Positions 34,633 to 41,798 of a DNA stretch of 64,000 nt are shown in pieces. The stretch spans positions 1,786,180 to 1,850,179 of the forward strand of contig NC_013204.1 of NCBI RefSeq assembly GCF_000024265.1, written 5' to 3'. The stretch is from Eggerthella lenta DSM 2243 (lineage in GTDB: Bacteria; Actinomycetota; Coriobacteriia; Coriobacteriales; Eggerthellaceae). The position numbers and the translations under genes were made by a program. The notes under the pieces were generated by a model. It had not been told where the DNA came from, did not search any database, and saw nothing but the letters and a program-made list of their open reading frames with translations. How positions within the stretch are numbered: the stretch's first letter is position 1; each line of letters starts with the position of its first letter.

Positions 34633-34777
34633 ATCGGGCGGCTGTGCGAGCCTTTGATGCCCAAGGAGGAGGCAAGGCGATCCGATCGAACGGAGCCCGC
34701 CGTGCCGCGAATGCCCCCAGGAGGCTGTCTGAGGGTCGGCTGCTCGGGGGAAGCCCTTGCCGGGCCGCCCGGCGGAG

Positions 34778-35164
34778 CTAGCCCCTCGCCATCCTGAGAA
34801 CCGCCGCGTCCTGCTGCGCCACGTCGTCCCCGACCGCCCCGAGCTCGTCGGCGCCGAGGTCGACGAACACGCGCGTCAGCACCTGCATGAGCTCGATGAG
34901 GCGCTCGTCGATGCCGTCGGCGCTCCTGAGCCTCCTGAGCTCGACGTAGACGGATTTCATCTGGTCGCGCAGCATCCTATAGACCCTCACGTTCGGGCTG
35001 ACGTTTATGTCGCGGCACTCGAGCCTGGAGGTTATGTAGTCCTGCTTGGTCATGCCGCTTGCCGCGACGAGGGCGTTTATCACCTCGTCCTCCTCCGGCG
35101 AGACCCGGAACGCTATCGTCTTGCTGCGCCGGCGCCCTTTGTAGTCGACGATCGGCCTGGACAT
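34778..35164 (-). CDS. Second MobC-like protein
   Basis: A 128-residue protein whose ATG overlaps the integrase stop (TGATG). N-terminal ribbon-helix-helix (SKTIAFRVSPEEDEVINALVAASGMTKQDYITSRL), then a MobC-like helical tail (RVYRMLRDQMKSVYVELRRL). It differs from the MobC-like protein at 31503 and lies next to the nested palindromes. Being coupled to the integrase it may link excision to transfer. Confidence 0.7.
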   Translation of the reverse strand: MSRPIVDYKGRRRSKTIAFRVSPEEDEVINALVAASGMTKQDYITSRLECRDINVSPNVRVYRMLRDQMKSVYVELRRLRSADGIDERLIELMQVLTRVFVDLGADELGAVGDDVAQQDAAVLRMARG

Positions 35165-36237
35165 CAGGGCCTCCTTCCCTGGTCGAGCGCCGCTGCCATG
35201 TCCGACTGCTTGCTGGGGAAGAGGTGGGCGTAGCGAAGCGTCATCTCGTAGGTCTCGTGCCCCAGCCGGTCCGCTATGGCGATCGCGCTGAACCCCATCT
35301 CTATGAGGAGCGAGACGTGGCTGTGGCGAAGGTCGTGGATCCGGATGGGCTCGAGCCCGCATGCGGCGCAGCCGCGCTTCATCTCGTGGTGCAGGTAGCT
35401 TTTGGTGAAGCAGAAGATGCGGCAGGCGCGCCGCTCCTCAGGGATGGATCCGAGGAAATCGGCGAGCTCGTCCGCGAGGAACTCCGGCATGACCACATCC
35501 CTCTTCGATTTGGGCGTCTTGGGGGAGGTGATGACGTCCCTCCTCCGAATCCGCTGGTAGCTCTTGGTGACGTGGATGAGGCACTTTCCAAGGTCGATGT
35601 CGTTCGGTTCGAGGGCGAGGAGCTCGCCGACCCTCAAGCCGCACCAGTACAGGATCTCGAACGCGTAGAAGCTGGCTGGCTTGTCCATCACCTCCTCGCT
35701 GAACGCGAGGTACTGCTCCTTCGTCCAGAACCTCATCTCTGCGCCTTTCCGCTCGCCGATCTTGATTGTCGGGGTGGCGGGGCTCTTTCCCAGGCCGTAG
35801 TACTTGACCGCGTGGTTGAAGATGGCGCTCAGCTGGTTGTTTATGGTTCTCAGGTAGGTGCCGCTGTACGGCTTCCCCTCGTCGTCGTACGAGCCCACCA
35901 TCCTGTTCTGCCAGTCAACCACGTCTTTGGGGGTGATGTCGCACATCCTCTTCGGCCCGAAGAACGGCACTATCTTCGTGCGGATGATGTGCTCCTTGGT
36001 GAGCCAGGTGTTGAGCTTGAGCCTTGGCCTCACGTCTTCGGAGTACCTCTTCACGAACGCCTCGAAGGGCATCGACATGGACCCGTCGGCAGAGGCCAGG
36101 AAATCAGCCTCCCACGCCAAGGCATCGCCCTTGGTCGCGAACCCCCGTTTCACCTTGTGCTTGCGGTTGCCGTCGATGTCGCTGTAGTAGCACTGGACGT
36201 ACCAGGAGCCCGTCTTCCCGTTCATGTAGGCGGGCAT
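35164..36237 (-). CDS. int: Tyrosine recombinase integrase
   Basis: A 357-residue site-specific recombinase that inserts and excises the ICE. It has an N-terminal arm-binding domain (GSWYVQCYYSDIDGNRKHKVKRGF), a SAM-like core-binding domain (~55-155) and a catalytic domain with R202 (GLRVGE), H311 and R314 (HDLRH), H337 (LGHE) and nucleophile Y346 (RYAHLF), all present. It overlaps xis upstream and mobC downstream by one base each. It lies 2.5 kb from the guaA 3' end, with two ICE genes between. Confidence 0.92.
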   Translation of the reverse strand: MPAYMNGKTGSWYVQCYYSDIDGNRKHKVKRGFATKGDALAWEADFLASADGSMSMPFEAFVKRYSEDVRPRLKLNTWLTKEHIIRTKIVPFFGPKRMCDITPKDVVDWQNRMVGSYDDEGKPYSGTYLRTINNQLSAIFNHAVKYYGLGKSPATPTIKIGERKGAEMRFWTKEQYLAFSEEVMDKPASFYAFEILYWCGLRVGELLALEPNDIDLGKCLIHVTKSYQRIRRRDVITSPKTPKSKRDVVMPEFLADELADFLGSIPEERRACRIFCFTKSYLHHEMKRGCAACGLEPIRIHDLRHSHVSLLIEMGFSAIAIADRLGHETYEMTLRYAHLFPSKQSDMAAALDQGRRP

Positions 36238-36449
36238 CAGCGGGCCTCTTGTCTGGGGGCGGCGTCTCCGCAGTGGAAGCGCTCGTAGAAATACTTTCGG
36301 CTCACCTTCCCTTTGATGGTGGTGTAGCCTCTCTGCTCCATCTCGGAGTTCAGCATCCTGATGATGCGGTAGGCGTAGGGCCTGCTGATGCCGAGGGCGT
36401 GCATGACCTCCTCGACGCCCATGATCACCGGCTTAGAATTCTGCTCCAT
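36237..36449 (-). CDS. xis: Excisionase-like small DNA-binding protein
   Basis: A 70-residue protein with AAGGAGGAAG before the ATG at 36449. Helix-turn-helix (VEEVMHALGISRPYAYRIIRMLNSEM) and a basic wing (YTTIKGKVSRKYFYERFH). Its stop overlaps the integrase ATG. Position and size match ICE directionality factors. Transcribed from the operator-controlled divergent promoter region at 36472-36563. Confidence 0.75.
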   Translation of the reverse strand: MEQNSKPVIMGVEEVMHALGISRPYAYRIIRMLNSEMEQRGYTTIKGKVSRKYFYERFHCGDAAPRQEAR

Positions 36450-36471
36450 ATCTTCCTCCTTCGTTCGATGA

Positions 36472-36563
36472 ACAGAACAGAAACGTTCTGTAATTCGTGA
36501 CACTAACAGAACGAAAATGTTCGGTCAAGACAAATTGAGAACGTTTTTGTTCTCTAGTATCAT
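36472..36563. promoter_or_regulatory. Divergent xis-int / xre control region with three operators
   Basis: Three palindromes of one type: ACAGAACA-GAAA-CGTTCTGT (36472-36491), ACAGAACG-AAAA-TGTTCGGT (36506-36525) and GAGAAC-GTTTTT-GTTCTC (36537-36554). The last lies between TTGAGA (36535-36540) and TATCAT (36558-36563), a 17-bp-spaced promoter for xre. This is the arrangement of an autoregulated repressor that also represses xis-int. Confidence 0.7.
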
Positions 36564-36588
36564 GGGGAAAACGATCAGAGGAGGAGAG

Positions 36589-37008
36589 ATGACGACGGGA
36601 AGCCGCATACGGGCATTGCGCGAGTCGCGGGGGATGACGCAACGGCAGCTCGCTGAGAGGGCCGGCTGCACCGACGCGGCCATCAGAAACTACGAGGCGG
36701 GCAGGAGGGCGCTGAAGGGCTCCGCCTTGGATGCGATTGCAGGCGCCCTCGGGGTCGCCCCCGAGGCCCTCATGCCCGTCCAGGCTGAATCCGTCAGGGA
36801 CGCCCTCGAGCTCCTCTTCAGGATCGAGGAGGAGTTCGGGCTCAGGCCCGTCGGCGGAGGCAGGCTCGCCGTCGCGCCCGGCGCGGAGAAGGCGCCTAAG
36901 CTCGCCGCCGCCATCAAGGCCTGGGAATCCCAGGTGGATGCGCTCGACCGCGGAGAGATAACCCCCGAGGAATACGAGTCCTGGAAGATGGGGATTGGCG
37001 GATGCTAG
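36589..37008 (+). CDS. XRE-family repressor of the ICE
   Basis: A 139-residue protein with GGAGGAGAG before the ATG at 36589. N-terminal helix-turn-helix of the Cro/CI type (SRIRALRESRGMTQRQLAERAGCTDAAIRNYEAGRRALKG). The C-terminal half is helical and of unknown function, with no LexA-type protease site. It probably binds the palindromes in its own promoter, at xis-int and at parA. It overlaps the next gene by 7 bp. Confidence 0.8.
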   Translation: MTTGSRIRALRESRGMTQRQLAERAGCTDAAIRNYEAGRRALKGSALDAIAGALGVAPEALMPVQAESVRDALELLFRIEEEFGLRPVGGGRLAVAPGAEKAPKLAAAIKAWESQVDALDRGEITPEEYESWKMGIGGC

Positions 37009-38252
37009 GCGATTCGAGGAGGATTTCGAGGGCGCGCCTTATCGGCAGCCTTCTATCAAGAATCCAAGAAGAGGCTCCGAAGCTCATCGCATTGAAGCGC
37101 GAAGGCGCCTACTGGGACTTCAAGAAGGAGTGGCACAAAGACAATTCCGAGCTGATCCACGACATACTATGCCTTGCCAACAATCTCGAGAGCGACGTGT
37201 CGTACCTCTTCATCGGCATAGACGAGGAAGAGGGCTATTCGGTGTGCGATGTCGAGAACAATGATCATGCCGAACGGAAGGCGAACCAGATGATCGTCGA
37301 TATGCTCTCGAAGACAAAATGGGACAACGGTCAGCCTCCCTTCGCGGTCGTGGAGCCAATGGAGCTTGACGGGGGAACAATAGACATCCTATGCGTCGTG
37401 AGCAGGCGGGAGGATATGCCTTATTCCCTCTCGAAAGGGTCGGGGAAAGTGCGCGCGCATATGGTCCACACGCGACGCGTCGACTCGAACACGCCCATAG
37501 ACGAAGGAGCGTCGTGGAACGAAGTGGAGGACATCTGGCGCCATCACTTCTCGCTCGACGAATCTCCTCTTGCGAGGGTGAAGGTGATGCTCGAAGACAA
37601 GGAGCATTGGAGGTTTCTCTCCGAGGTGGTCGGCACGGAGGACAAGTATTATCTGTACGCTCCGGAGTTTACCGTCTGCCATTATTCGGACGACGAGCGG
37701 GACGGCTACGAGTACTACATGCTGAACCAGACAGACCCTAGTCCGAGCTGGTATATGATCGAGATCCGCTATTTCCAGACTCGCATATTCGACACTCTCG
37801 GCATCGCCCTCGACGGCGGCAGGTATTTCGCGCCCGCCCCGTCGCGTTCCTTCGTGCGCTGGAATCGGCGCAGCCTGGATTTCAATCTCATGTATTGCTA
37901 CTACACAAGGGATTCTTTGGATTGGAACCTGAACGAGTTCTTCTTCGACGAGAACTACGGCGATGCCAGGATAGCGCGCAGGCGGTTCCTCGAAACCGTC
38001 GTCATCTTCCAAGACGAGGAAGAACGTAAAGGCTTCGAGATCCTTCTTCGCGAACGTCATTCCGAATTCGAGGAGGAGATGTCAGAGGCCCCCGACCCGT
38101 ACGGCGCAGAGCGACTTCCCGAGGACTATCCCCAGGAGGCGAAGGACCAAGCCACCCGCGAGCTGAAAGCGATTCCCATCCTCAAGCGCATGCTCGAAGA
38201 ATTCAGGGACGATCTCGAAGGGTTGCGCTTGCCCACTTCCAGGGATTGGTAG
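37002..38252 (+). CDS. Schlafen/AlbA_2-domain protein
   Basis: A 416-residue protein. Residues ~30-175 resemble the Schlafen AlbA_2 domain: EGAYWDFKKEWH (the E-x-x-x-x-D-F-K type motif), then DILCLANNLESDVSYLFIGIDEEEGY. The rest (~180-416) is rich in aromatic and acidic residues and unrecognised. AlbA_2 proteins can be nucleases or regulators and often sit in defence islands. Coupling to the XRE gene suggests the pair is co-expressed. Last ICE gene before guaA. Confidence 0.65.
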   Translation: MLGDSRRISRARLIGSLLSRIQEEAPKLIALKREGAYWDFKKEWHKDNSELIHDILCLANNLESDVSYLFIGIDEEEGYSVCDVENNDHAERKANQMIVDMLSKTKWDNGQPPFAVVEPMELDGGTIDILCVVSRREDMPYSLSKGSGKVRAHMVHTRRVDSNTPIDEGASWNEVEDIWRHHFSLDESPLARVKVMLEDKEHWRFLSEVVGTEDKYYLYAPEFTVCHYSDDERDGYEYYMLNQTDPSPSWYMIEIRYFQTRIFDTLGIALDGGRYFAPAPSRSFVRWNRRSLDFNLMYCYYTRDSLDWNLNEFFFDENYGDARIARRRFLETVVIFQDEEERKGFEILLRERHSEFEEEMSEAPDPYGAERLPEDYPQEAKDQATRELKAIPILKRMLEEFRDDLEGLRLPTSRDW

Positions 38253-38581
38253 TTTGGCCCGCAAGCCCTCTGCTGCTACTCGGGAGGAGTAATAGCGAAA
38301 TCCGACCGTCTTCGTGAGTTTGCGAGAATGACACTTCCAGGCTCTCCGCCAGGGGCATCCGTCATTCTTGAGTTTCGTTTTTCCGGGTGAGTTTCGTTTG
38401 AGTTTCGTCGATTTTCGGCGGCACCTGCAAGCCTCCCGCCATCATTGCCTCTCGTCGGCTTGCAGGTTCTTCGGTTCGCGTCGGTTCCCTTCGGTTCCGT
38501 TCGAGTCGTTTCAGGCTCGTTCGACCCATGCCCGTTTGCCATGGGGTGACAACCGACCATGCGTCTACCTGCGGAAACGAA
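38253..38581. repeat. ICE right-end region with direct repeats
   Basis: No gene. Three direct repeats GAGTTTCGT at 38370, 38389 and 38400, and a GTTTGCCATGGGG copy at 38534-38546 matching two copies near parA (33949, 33967). Such short repeats are compatible with integrase arm sites near an attachment site. The exact recombination point was not identified. Confidence 0.4.
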
Positions 38582-38610
38582 AAGGCTCCTCGATTCTTTC
38601 GAGGAGCCTT
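38582..38610. terminator. Bidirectional terminator between ICE end and guaA
   Basis: Perfect 12-bp stem AAGGCTCCTCGA / TCGAGGAGCCTT with loop TTCTT. A-rich on the left and T-rich on the right, so it could stop both the AlbA-type gene and guaA transcripts. Confidence 0.75.
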
Positions 38611-38732
38611 GTGAGTTTCTATCTGATTTCGGAATCATGCGGTTTGCAGGTGCGGACGTTCTGAAATGTCGTCATCGGTCGCCATTGGAACCGCTAGAAA
38701 CCGTATGAAAATCACAAACAAATGTTCTATTA

Positions 38733-39716
38733 CTATTCCCACTCGATGGTTCCGATGGGCTTCGGCGTGAGGTCGTAGACCACGCGGCAAATCCCCGGGA
38801 CTTCGGCCAAAATGCGCTCCGTGATCTTCTTCAGCAGCGCCCAATCCAGTTCCGGCACCTCGGCCGTCATGGCGTCCACCGTGTTCACCGCGCGGATGAT
38901 GGCGGGCCACTCGAAGGCGCGCACGCCGTCGCGGACGCCGGTGGCGCGGAAGTCGGGGACGCTCACGAAGTACTGCCACACCTTGCCTTCGAGGCCGGCC
39001 GCGGCGAACTCGTCGCGCAGGATGGCGTCGGCCTCGCGCAGCGCCTCCAGGCGGTCGCGCGTGATGGCGCCGAGGCAGCGCACGCCCAGGCCCGGGCCGG
39101 GGAACGGCTGGCGCTCGACCATGCCCTCGGGAAGGCCCAGCTCACGGCCGATGACGCGCACCTCGTCCTTGTACAGCAGCTTCACGGGCTCGCACAGCTC
39201 GAACTGCAGGTCGTCCGGCAGACCGCCCACGTTGTGGTGCGCCTTCACGCCGTCGGATTCCAGGATGTCGGGGTAGATGGTGCCCTGCGCGAGGAAGCTC
39301 ACCTCGTCGCCCACCTTGCGGGCCTCCTCCTCGAACACGCGGATGAACTCGGCGCCGATGATCTTGCGCTTGGCTTCCGGTTCGGCCACGTCGTCGAGCA
39401 GCTCGAGGAAGCGGTCGGTGGCGTCCACGTACACGAGGTTCGCGTCCAGCTGGTTCTGGAACACGTCAACCACCTGCTCGCTCTCGCCCTTGCGCATGAG
39501 GCCGTGGTTCACGTGCACGCAGATGAGCTGCTTGCCGATGGCCTTGATCAGCAGCGCCGCCACCACCGACGAGTCCACGCCGCCGGACAGCGCCAGCAGC
39601 ACCTTCTTGTCGCCGATCTGGGCGCGGATCGCGTCCATTTGCTCGTCGATGAAGGCGTTCGCCAGCTCAGGGGTGGTGATTCGCTCCATGTCTTCGGGGC
39701 GCTTGTTGGGGTCCAT
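38733..39716 (-). CDS. guaA: GMP synthase, stand-alone ATP-pyrophosphatase subunit
   Basis: A 327-residue protein that adenylates XMP and aminates it to GMP. It has the PP-loop SGGVDSSVVAALL (~44-56) and the conserved C-terminus KPIGTIEWE. GAGGAGG precedes the ATG. The usual bacterial enzyme (~510-525 residues) starts with a glutamine amidotransferase domain; none is present here or adjacent. The layout is like the archaeal two-subunit enzyme, so the amidotransferase must be encoded elsewhere, or ammonia is used. The 3' end is a known type of integration site for ICEs. Confidence 0.88.
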   Translation of the reverse strand: MDPNKRPEDMERITTPELANAFIDEQMDAIRAQIGDKKVLLALSGGVDSSVVAALLIKAIGKQLICVHVNHGLMRKGESEQVVDVFQNQLDANLVYVDATDRFLELLDDVAEPEAKRKIIGAEFIRVFEEEARKVGDEVSFLAQGTIYPDILESDGVKAHHNVGGLPDDLQFELCEPVKLLYKDEVRVIGRELGLPEGMVERQPFPGPGLGVRCLGAITRDRLEALREADAILRDEFAAAGLEGKVWQYFVSVPDFRATGVRDGVRAFEWPAIIRAVNTVDAMTAEVPELDWALLKKITERILAEVPGICRVVYDLTPKPIGTIEWE

Positions 39717-39812
39717 GCGGGGGTCCTCCTCGTGTTCGGCAATGATCTGAGGAAATTATACGTGAAATGGCGCGGGTGTATAGGCAGGTCGTTCGTTCTT
39801 TCGGCGCCCTGC

Positions 39813-40208
39813 TCAGTATCCCATCTCGTAGAGGCGAGCGTCGTCGATGCCGAAGTAGTGCCCGATCTCGTGCACGACGGTCTTCCCGATCTCCTCGACG
39901 ATCTCCGCGCGCGAGCCGAAGCAGCGCTCATGGGGACCTTTGAACACGGTGATCACGTCGGGGACGTCGCTGTCGTAGCCGTCGGCGCGATCGGGCAGCG
40001 ACACGCCGTCGTAGAGCCCCAGCAACTCGTTGTCGCAGACGGAAGCCCCTAGACAGTCGGGTTCCTCGAGGGTTTCCAGATGGTAGTCGTTCGGCTCGTC
40101 CTCTACGACGACGGCCACGTTCTCGAGCGCGTCGAGGAACCGCTCGGGAATGCATCCGAGCGCCTCCTCCACGGCTGATTCGAACTCGCTGTCGGTCATG
40201 CGGTGCAT
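39813..40208 (-). CDS. Minimal zinc metallopeptidase-fold protein
   Basis: A 131-residue protein of the possible-zinc-metallopeptidase family (DUF1025 type). Starts at 40208 after AGAGG. Ends with TVVHEIGHYFGIDDARLYEMGY, the HEXXH zinc motif; the N-terminal half (FESAVEEALGCIPERFLDALENVAVVVEDEP) is characteristic. Physiological substrate unknown. Divergent from padR. Confidence 0.8.
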   Translation of the reverse strand: MHRMTDSEFESAVEEALGCIPERFLDALENVAVVVEDEPNDYHLETLEEPDCLGASVCDNELLGLYDGVSLPDRADGYDSDVPDVITVFKGPHERCFGSRAEIVEEIGKTVVHEIGHYFGIDDARLYEMGY

Positions 40209-40331
40209 GGCGGCCTCTTTCGTCGGCGGGCGCGCGGGCCCTCGGCCCACCCGGTTCGCTGAACCGGCAGACACGAGTATACCCCATACGATTTGTACTG
40301 TGTGCCGCACATTATCGTGTGAACTATGTTA

Positions 40332-40350
40332 TAGTGTGCGACACACACTA
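40332..40350. promoter_or_regulatory. Palindromic operator before padR
   Basis: TAGTGTG-CGACA-CACACTA-like palindrome overlapping the presumed -10 region, 57 bp before padR. PadR proteins bind such sites in their own promoters. Confidence 0.5.
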
Positions 40351-40406
40351 TCCGACGCAACCGCAAAACCTGCGGCGCAGGGAAGCGGCACTGGAAGGAG
40401 GGGCGC

Positions 40407-40769
40407 ATGGCGTACGACGACATCGTATCGAGCATGGTCTTGGAACTTCGGCGCGGCACGCTGGTCATGCTCGTGCTGAGCCAGCTGCGCGAGCCGGCAT
40501 ACGGCTACGCGCTGGTGAAATCGCTGGCCGACCACGGCATCCCTATCGAGGCGAACACGTTGTACCCGCTGATGCGGCGCCTCGAGTCGCAAGGGCTGCT
40601 GGCAAGCGAATGGGACAACGGCGGCTCGAAGCCGCGCAAATACTACCGCACCACCGACGAGGGCCTGCGCGTGCTGCGCGAAGTGGAGGCCCAGTGGCAC
40701 GTTCTGTGCGACGGGGTGGGCAAGCTGTTGGAGACAAACGGAGAGGATCGGGAACATGCCGAACGATAA
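40407..40769 (+). CDS. PadR-family transcriptional regulator
   Basis: A 120-residue winged-helix repressor with AAGGAGG before the ATG. Typical PadR pattern: LRRGTLVMLVLSQLREPAYGYALVKSL, NTLYPLMRRLESQGLL, and the wing SKPRKYYRTTDEG. It overlaps the next gene by 14 bp, the usual pairing of a PadR regulator with a membrane protein it controls. Confidence 0.88.
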   Translation: MAYDDIVSSMVLELRRGTLVMLVLSQLREPAYGYALVKSLADHGIPIEANTLYPLMRRLESQGLLASEWDNGGSKPRKYYRTTDEGLRVLREVEAQWHVLCDGVGKLLETNGEDREHAER

Positions 40770-41745
40770 CGACCTGATCGAGCGTTACCTGTACGCCATC
40801 ACGCGGCACCTGCCCAGCGCACAGCGCTCCGACGTGGCCGAGGAGCTGCGCACGCTTATCTCGGACATGCTGGACGAGCGCTGCGGCAGCCTGCCGCCCA
40901 CGGCCAAGGACGTCCGGGTCGTGCTCACCGAGCTGGGAACCCCGGGCGAGATGGTGCGCAAGTACACGAGCGGGGAAGGGGAATGCCTGATCGGACAGCC
41001 GTACTACGCACAGTACCTTTACGTTCTGAAGATCGTGCTGGCCTGCGTCGCAGGCGGCATGCTGGTCGCCGGGGCGCTGTCGCTCGCAACGGGCGCGGAA
41101 GGGAGCCTCCTCGGAGGCGTGCTGGAGGGCATCGGATCCCTGATAGGGGCGCTTCTCTTCGCGTTCGCGATCGTCACCCTGCTGTTCGCCTTCTTCTCCC
41201 GCCGGGGCATCGAGGTCGAGACGATGGGCTCGCTCGACGACCTGCCGCCCGTGCCGCGCGAGACCAGGTCTTCCACGCGCGGCGACGCGGTTGCCGGCAT
41301 CGTGTTCTCCATCGTGGGCGCCGTTGTGTTCCTGCTGTTCCCCGACGTGCTGAACGCGCTCAGCCATCGCGCAGACGGCGTGCCGTTCGATCCGTTCAAC
41401 GTCGACGCCTTCCGCGCTTCGGCATGGGTCGTCGTCGTGTGGACGTTCGTGTGCGTCGCCGGCGAGAGCTTCAAGCTGGTGGAAGGCCGCTATACGAAGC
41501 GCGTGCTGGCGGTGACGTTCGCATGCGACCTGGTAGCGGGAGCGCTCGTCGTGTTCTGGCTGACGAACTTCCAGCTGGTCGACTCCCATGCCGTCGTCCA
41601 GGCGATGCAGTCGTCGGGCAAGGCGCTGGAGGGCCCGGTGCTGTGGGCGGTGTCCAACGCGCAGACGGCGTTCTGCGGTCTCGTAGTGGCGGCGCTCGTC
41701 ATCGACGCCGTGGACTCCATCGTGAAGACGGTGCGTGCACGGTAA
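40756..41745 (+). CDS. HAAS-domain membrane protein
   Basis: A 329-residue protein. The first ~70 residues (LIERYLYAITRHLPSAQRSDVAEELRTLISDML, then LGTPGEMVRKY) are the HAAS helical domain often encoded after PadR regulators. Six or so membrane helices follow (~92-112, 122-146, 182-200, 222-242, 255-277, 295-315). It probably senses envelope stress or acts with the regulator. No enzymatic motif. Confidence 0.7.
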   Translation: MPNDNDLIERYLYAITRHLPSAQRSDVAEELRTLISDMLDERCGSLPPTAKDVRVVLTELGTPGEMVRKYTSGEGECLIGQPYYAQYLYVLKIVLACVAGGMLVAGALSLATGAEGSLLGGVLEGIGSLIGALLFAFAIVTLLFAFFSRRGIEVETMGSLDDLPPVPRETRSSTRGDAVAGIVFSIVGAVVFLLFPDVLNALSHRADGVPFDPFNVDAFRASAWVVVVWTFVCVAGESFKLVEGRYTKRVLAVTFACDLVAGALVVFWLTNFQLVDSHAVVQAMQSSGKALEGPVLWAVSNAQTAFCGLVVAALVIDAVDSIVKTVRAR

Positions 41746-41762
41746 GGCGGCCGTCCTGTCGG

Positions 41763-41793
41763 CCCGCGCGCCCCTCGCGGAAAGGCGCGCGGG
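41763..41793. terminator. Bidirectional hairpin between convergent genes
   Basis: CCCGCGCGCC / GGCGCGCGGG, 10-bp stem with 11-nt loop, just after the HAAS gene and before the end of the permease gene on the other strand. Confidence 0.65.
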
Positions 41794-41798
41794 CGTTG

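Larger units (their letters stand above)
1811..38620. mobile_element. Integrative and conjugative element (ICE), boundaries approximate
   Basis: Contains the parts of a self-transmissible element of Gram-positive type. These are a relaxase with MobC-like partners, a VirD4 coupling protein, VirB4, VirB6 and PrgI transfer proteins, an NlpC/P60 wall hydrolase, ParAB, and a tyrosine integrase with excisionase at the right side. The right end lies between the AlbA-type gene (ends 38252) and the guaA 3' end (38733), where direct repeats cluster. The left end is uncertain: the ECF and DtxR genes could be ICE cargo or chromosome, and no copy of the guaA 3' end was seen on the left. The element carries three defence-type loci: a type I R-M transposon, Abi_2 and Schlafen/AlbA. 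Confidence 0.7.
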
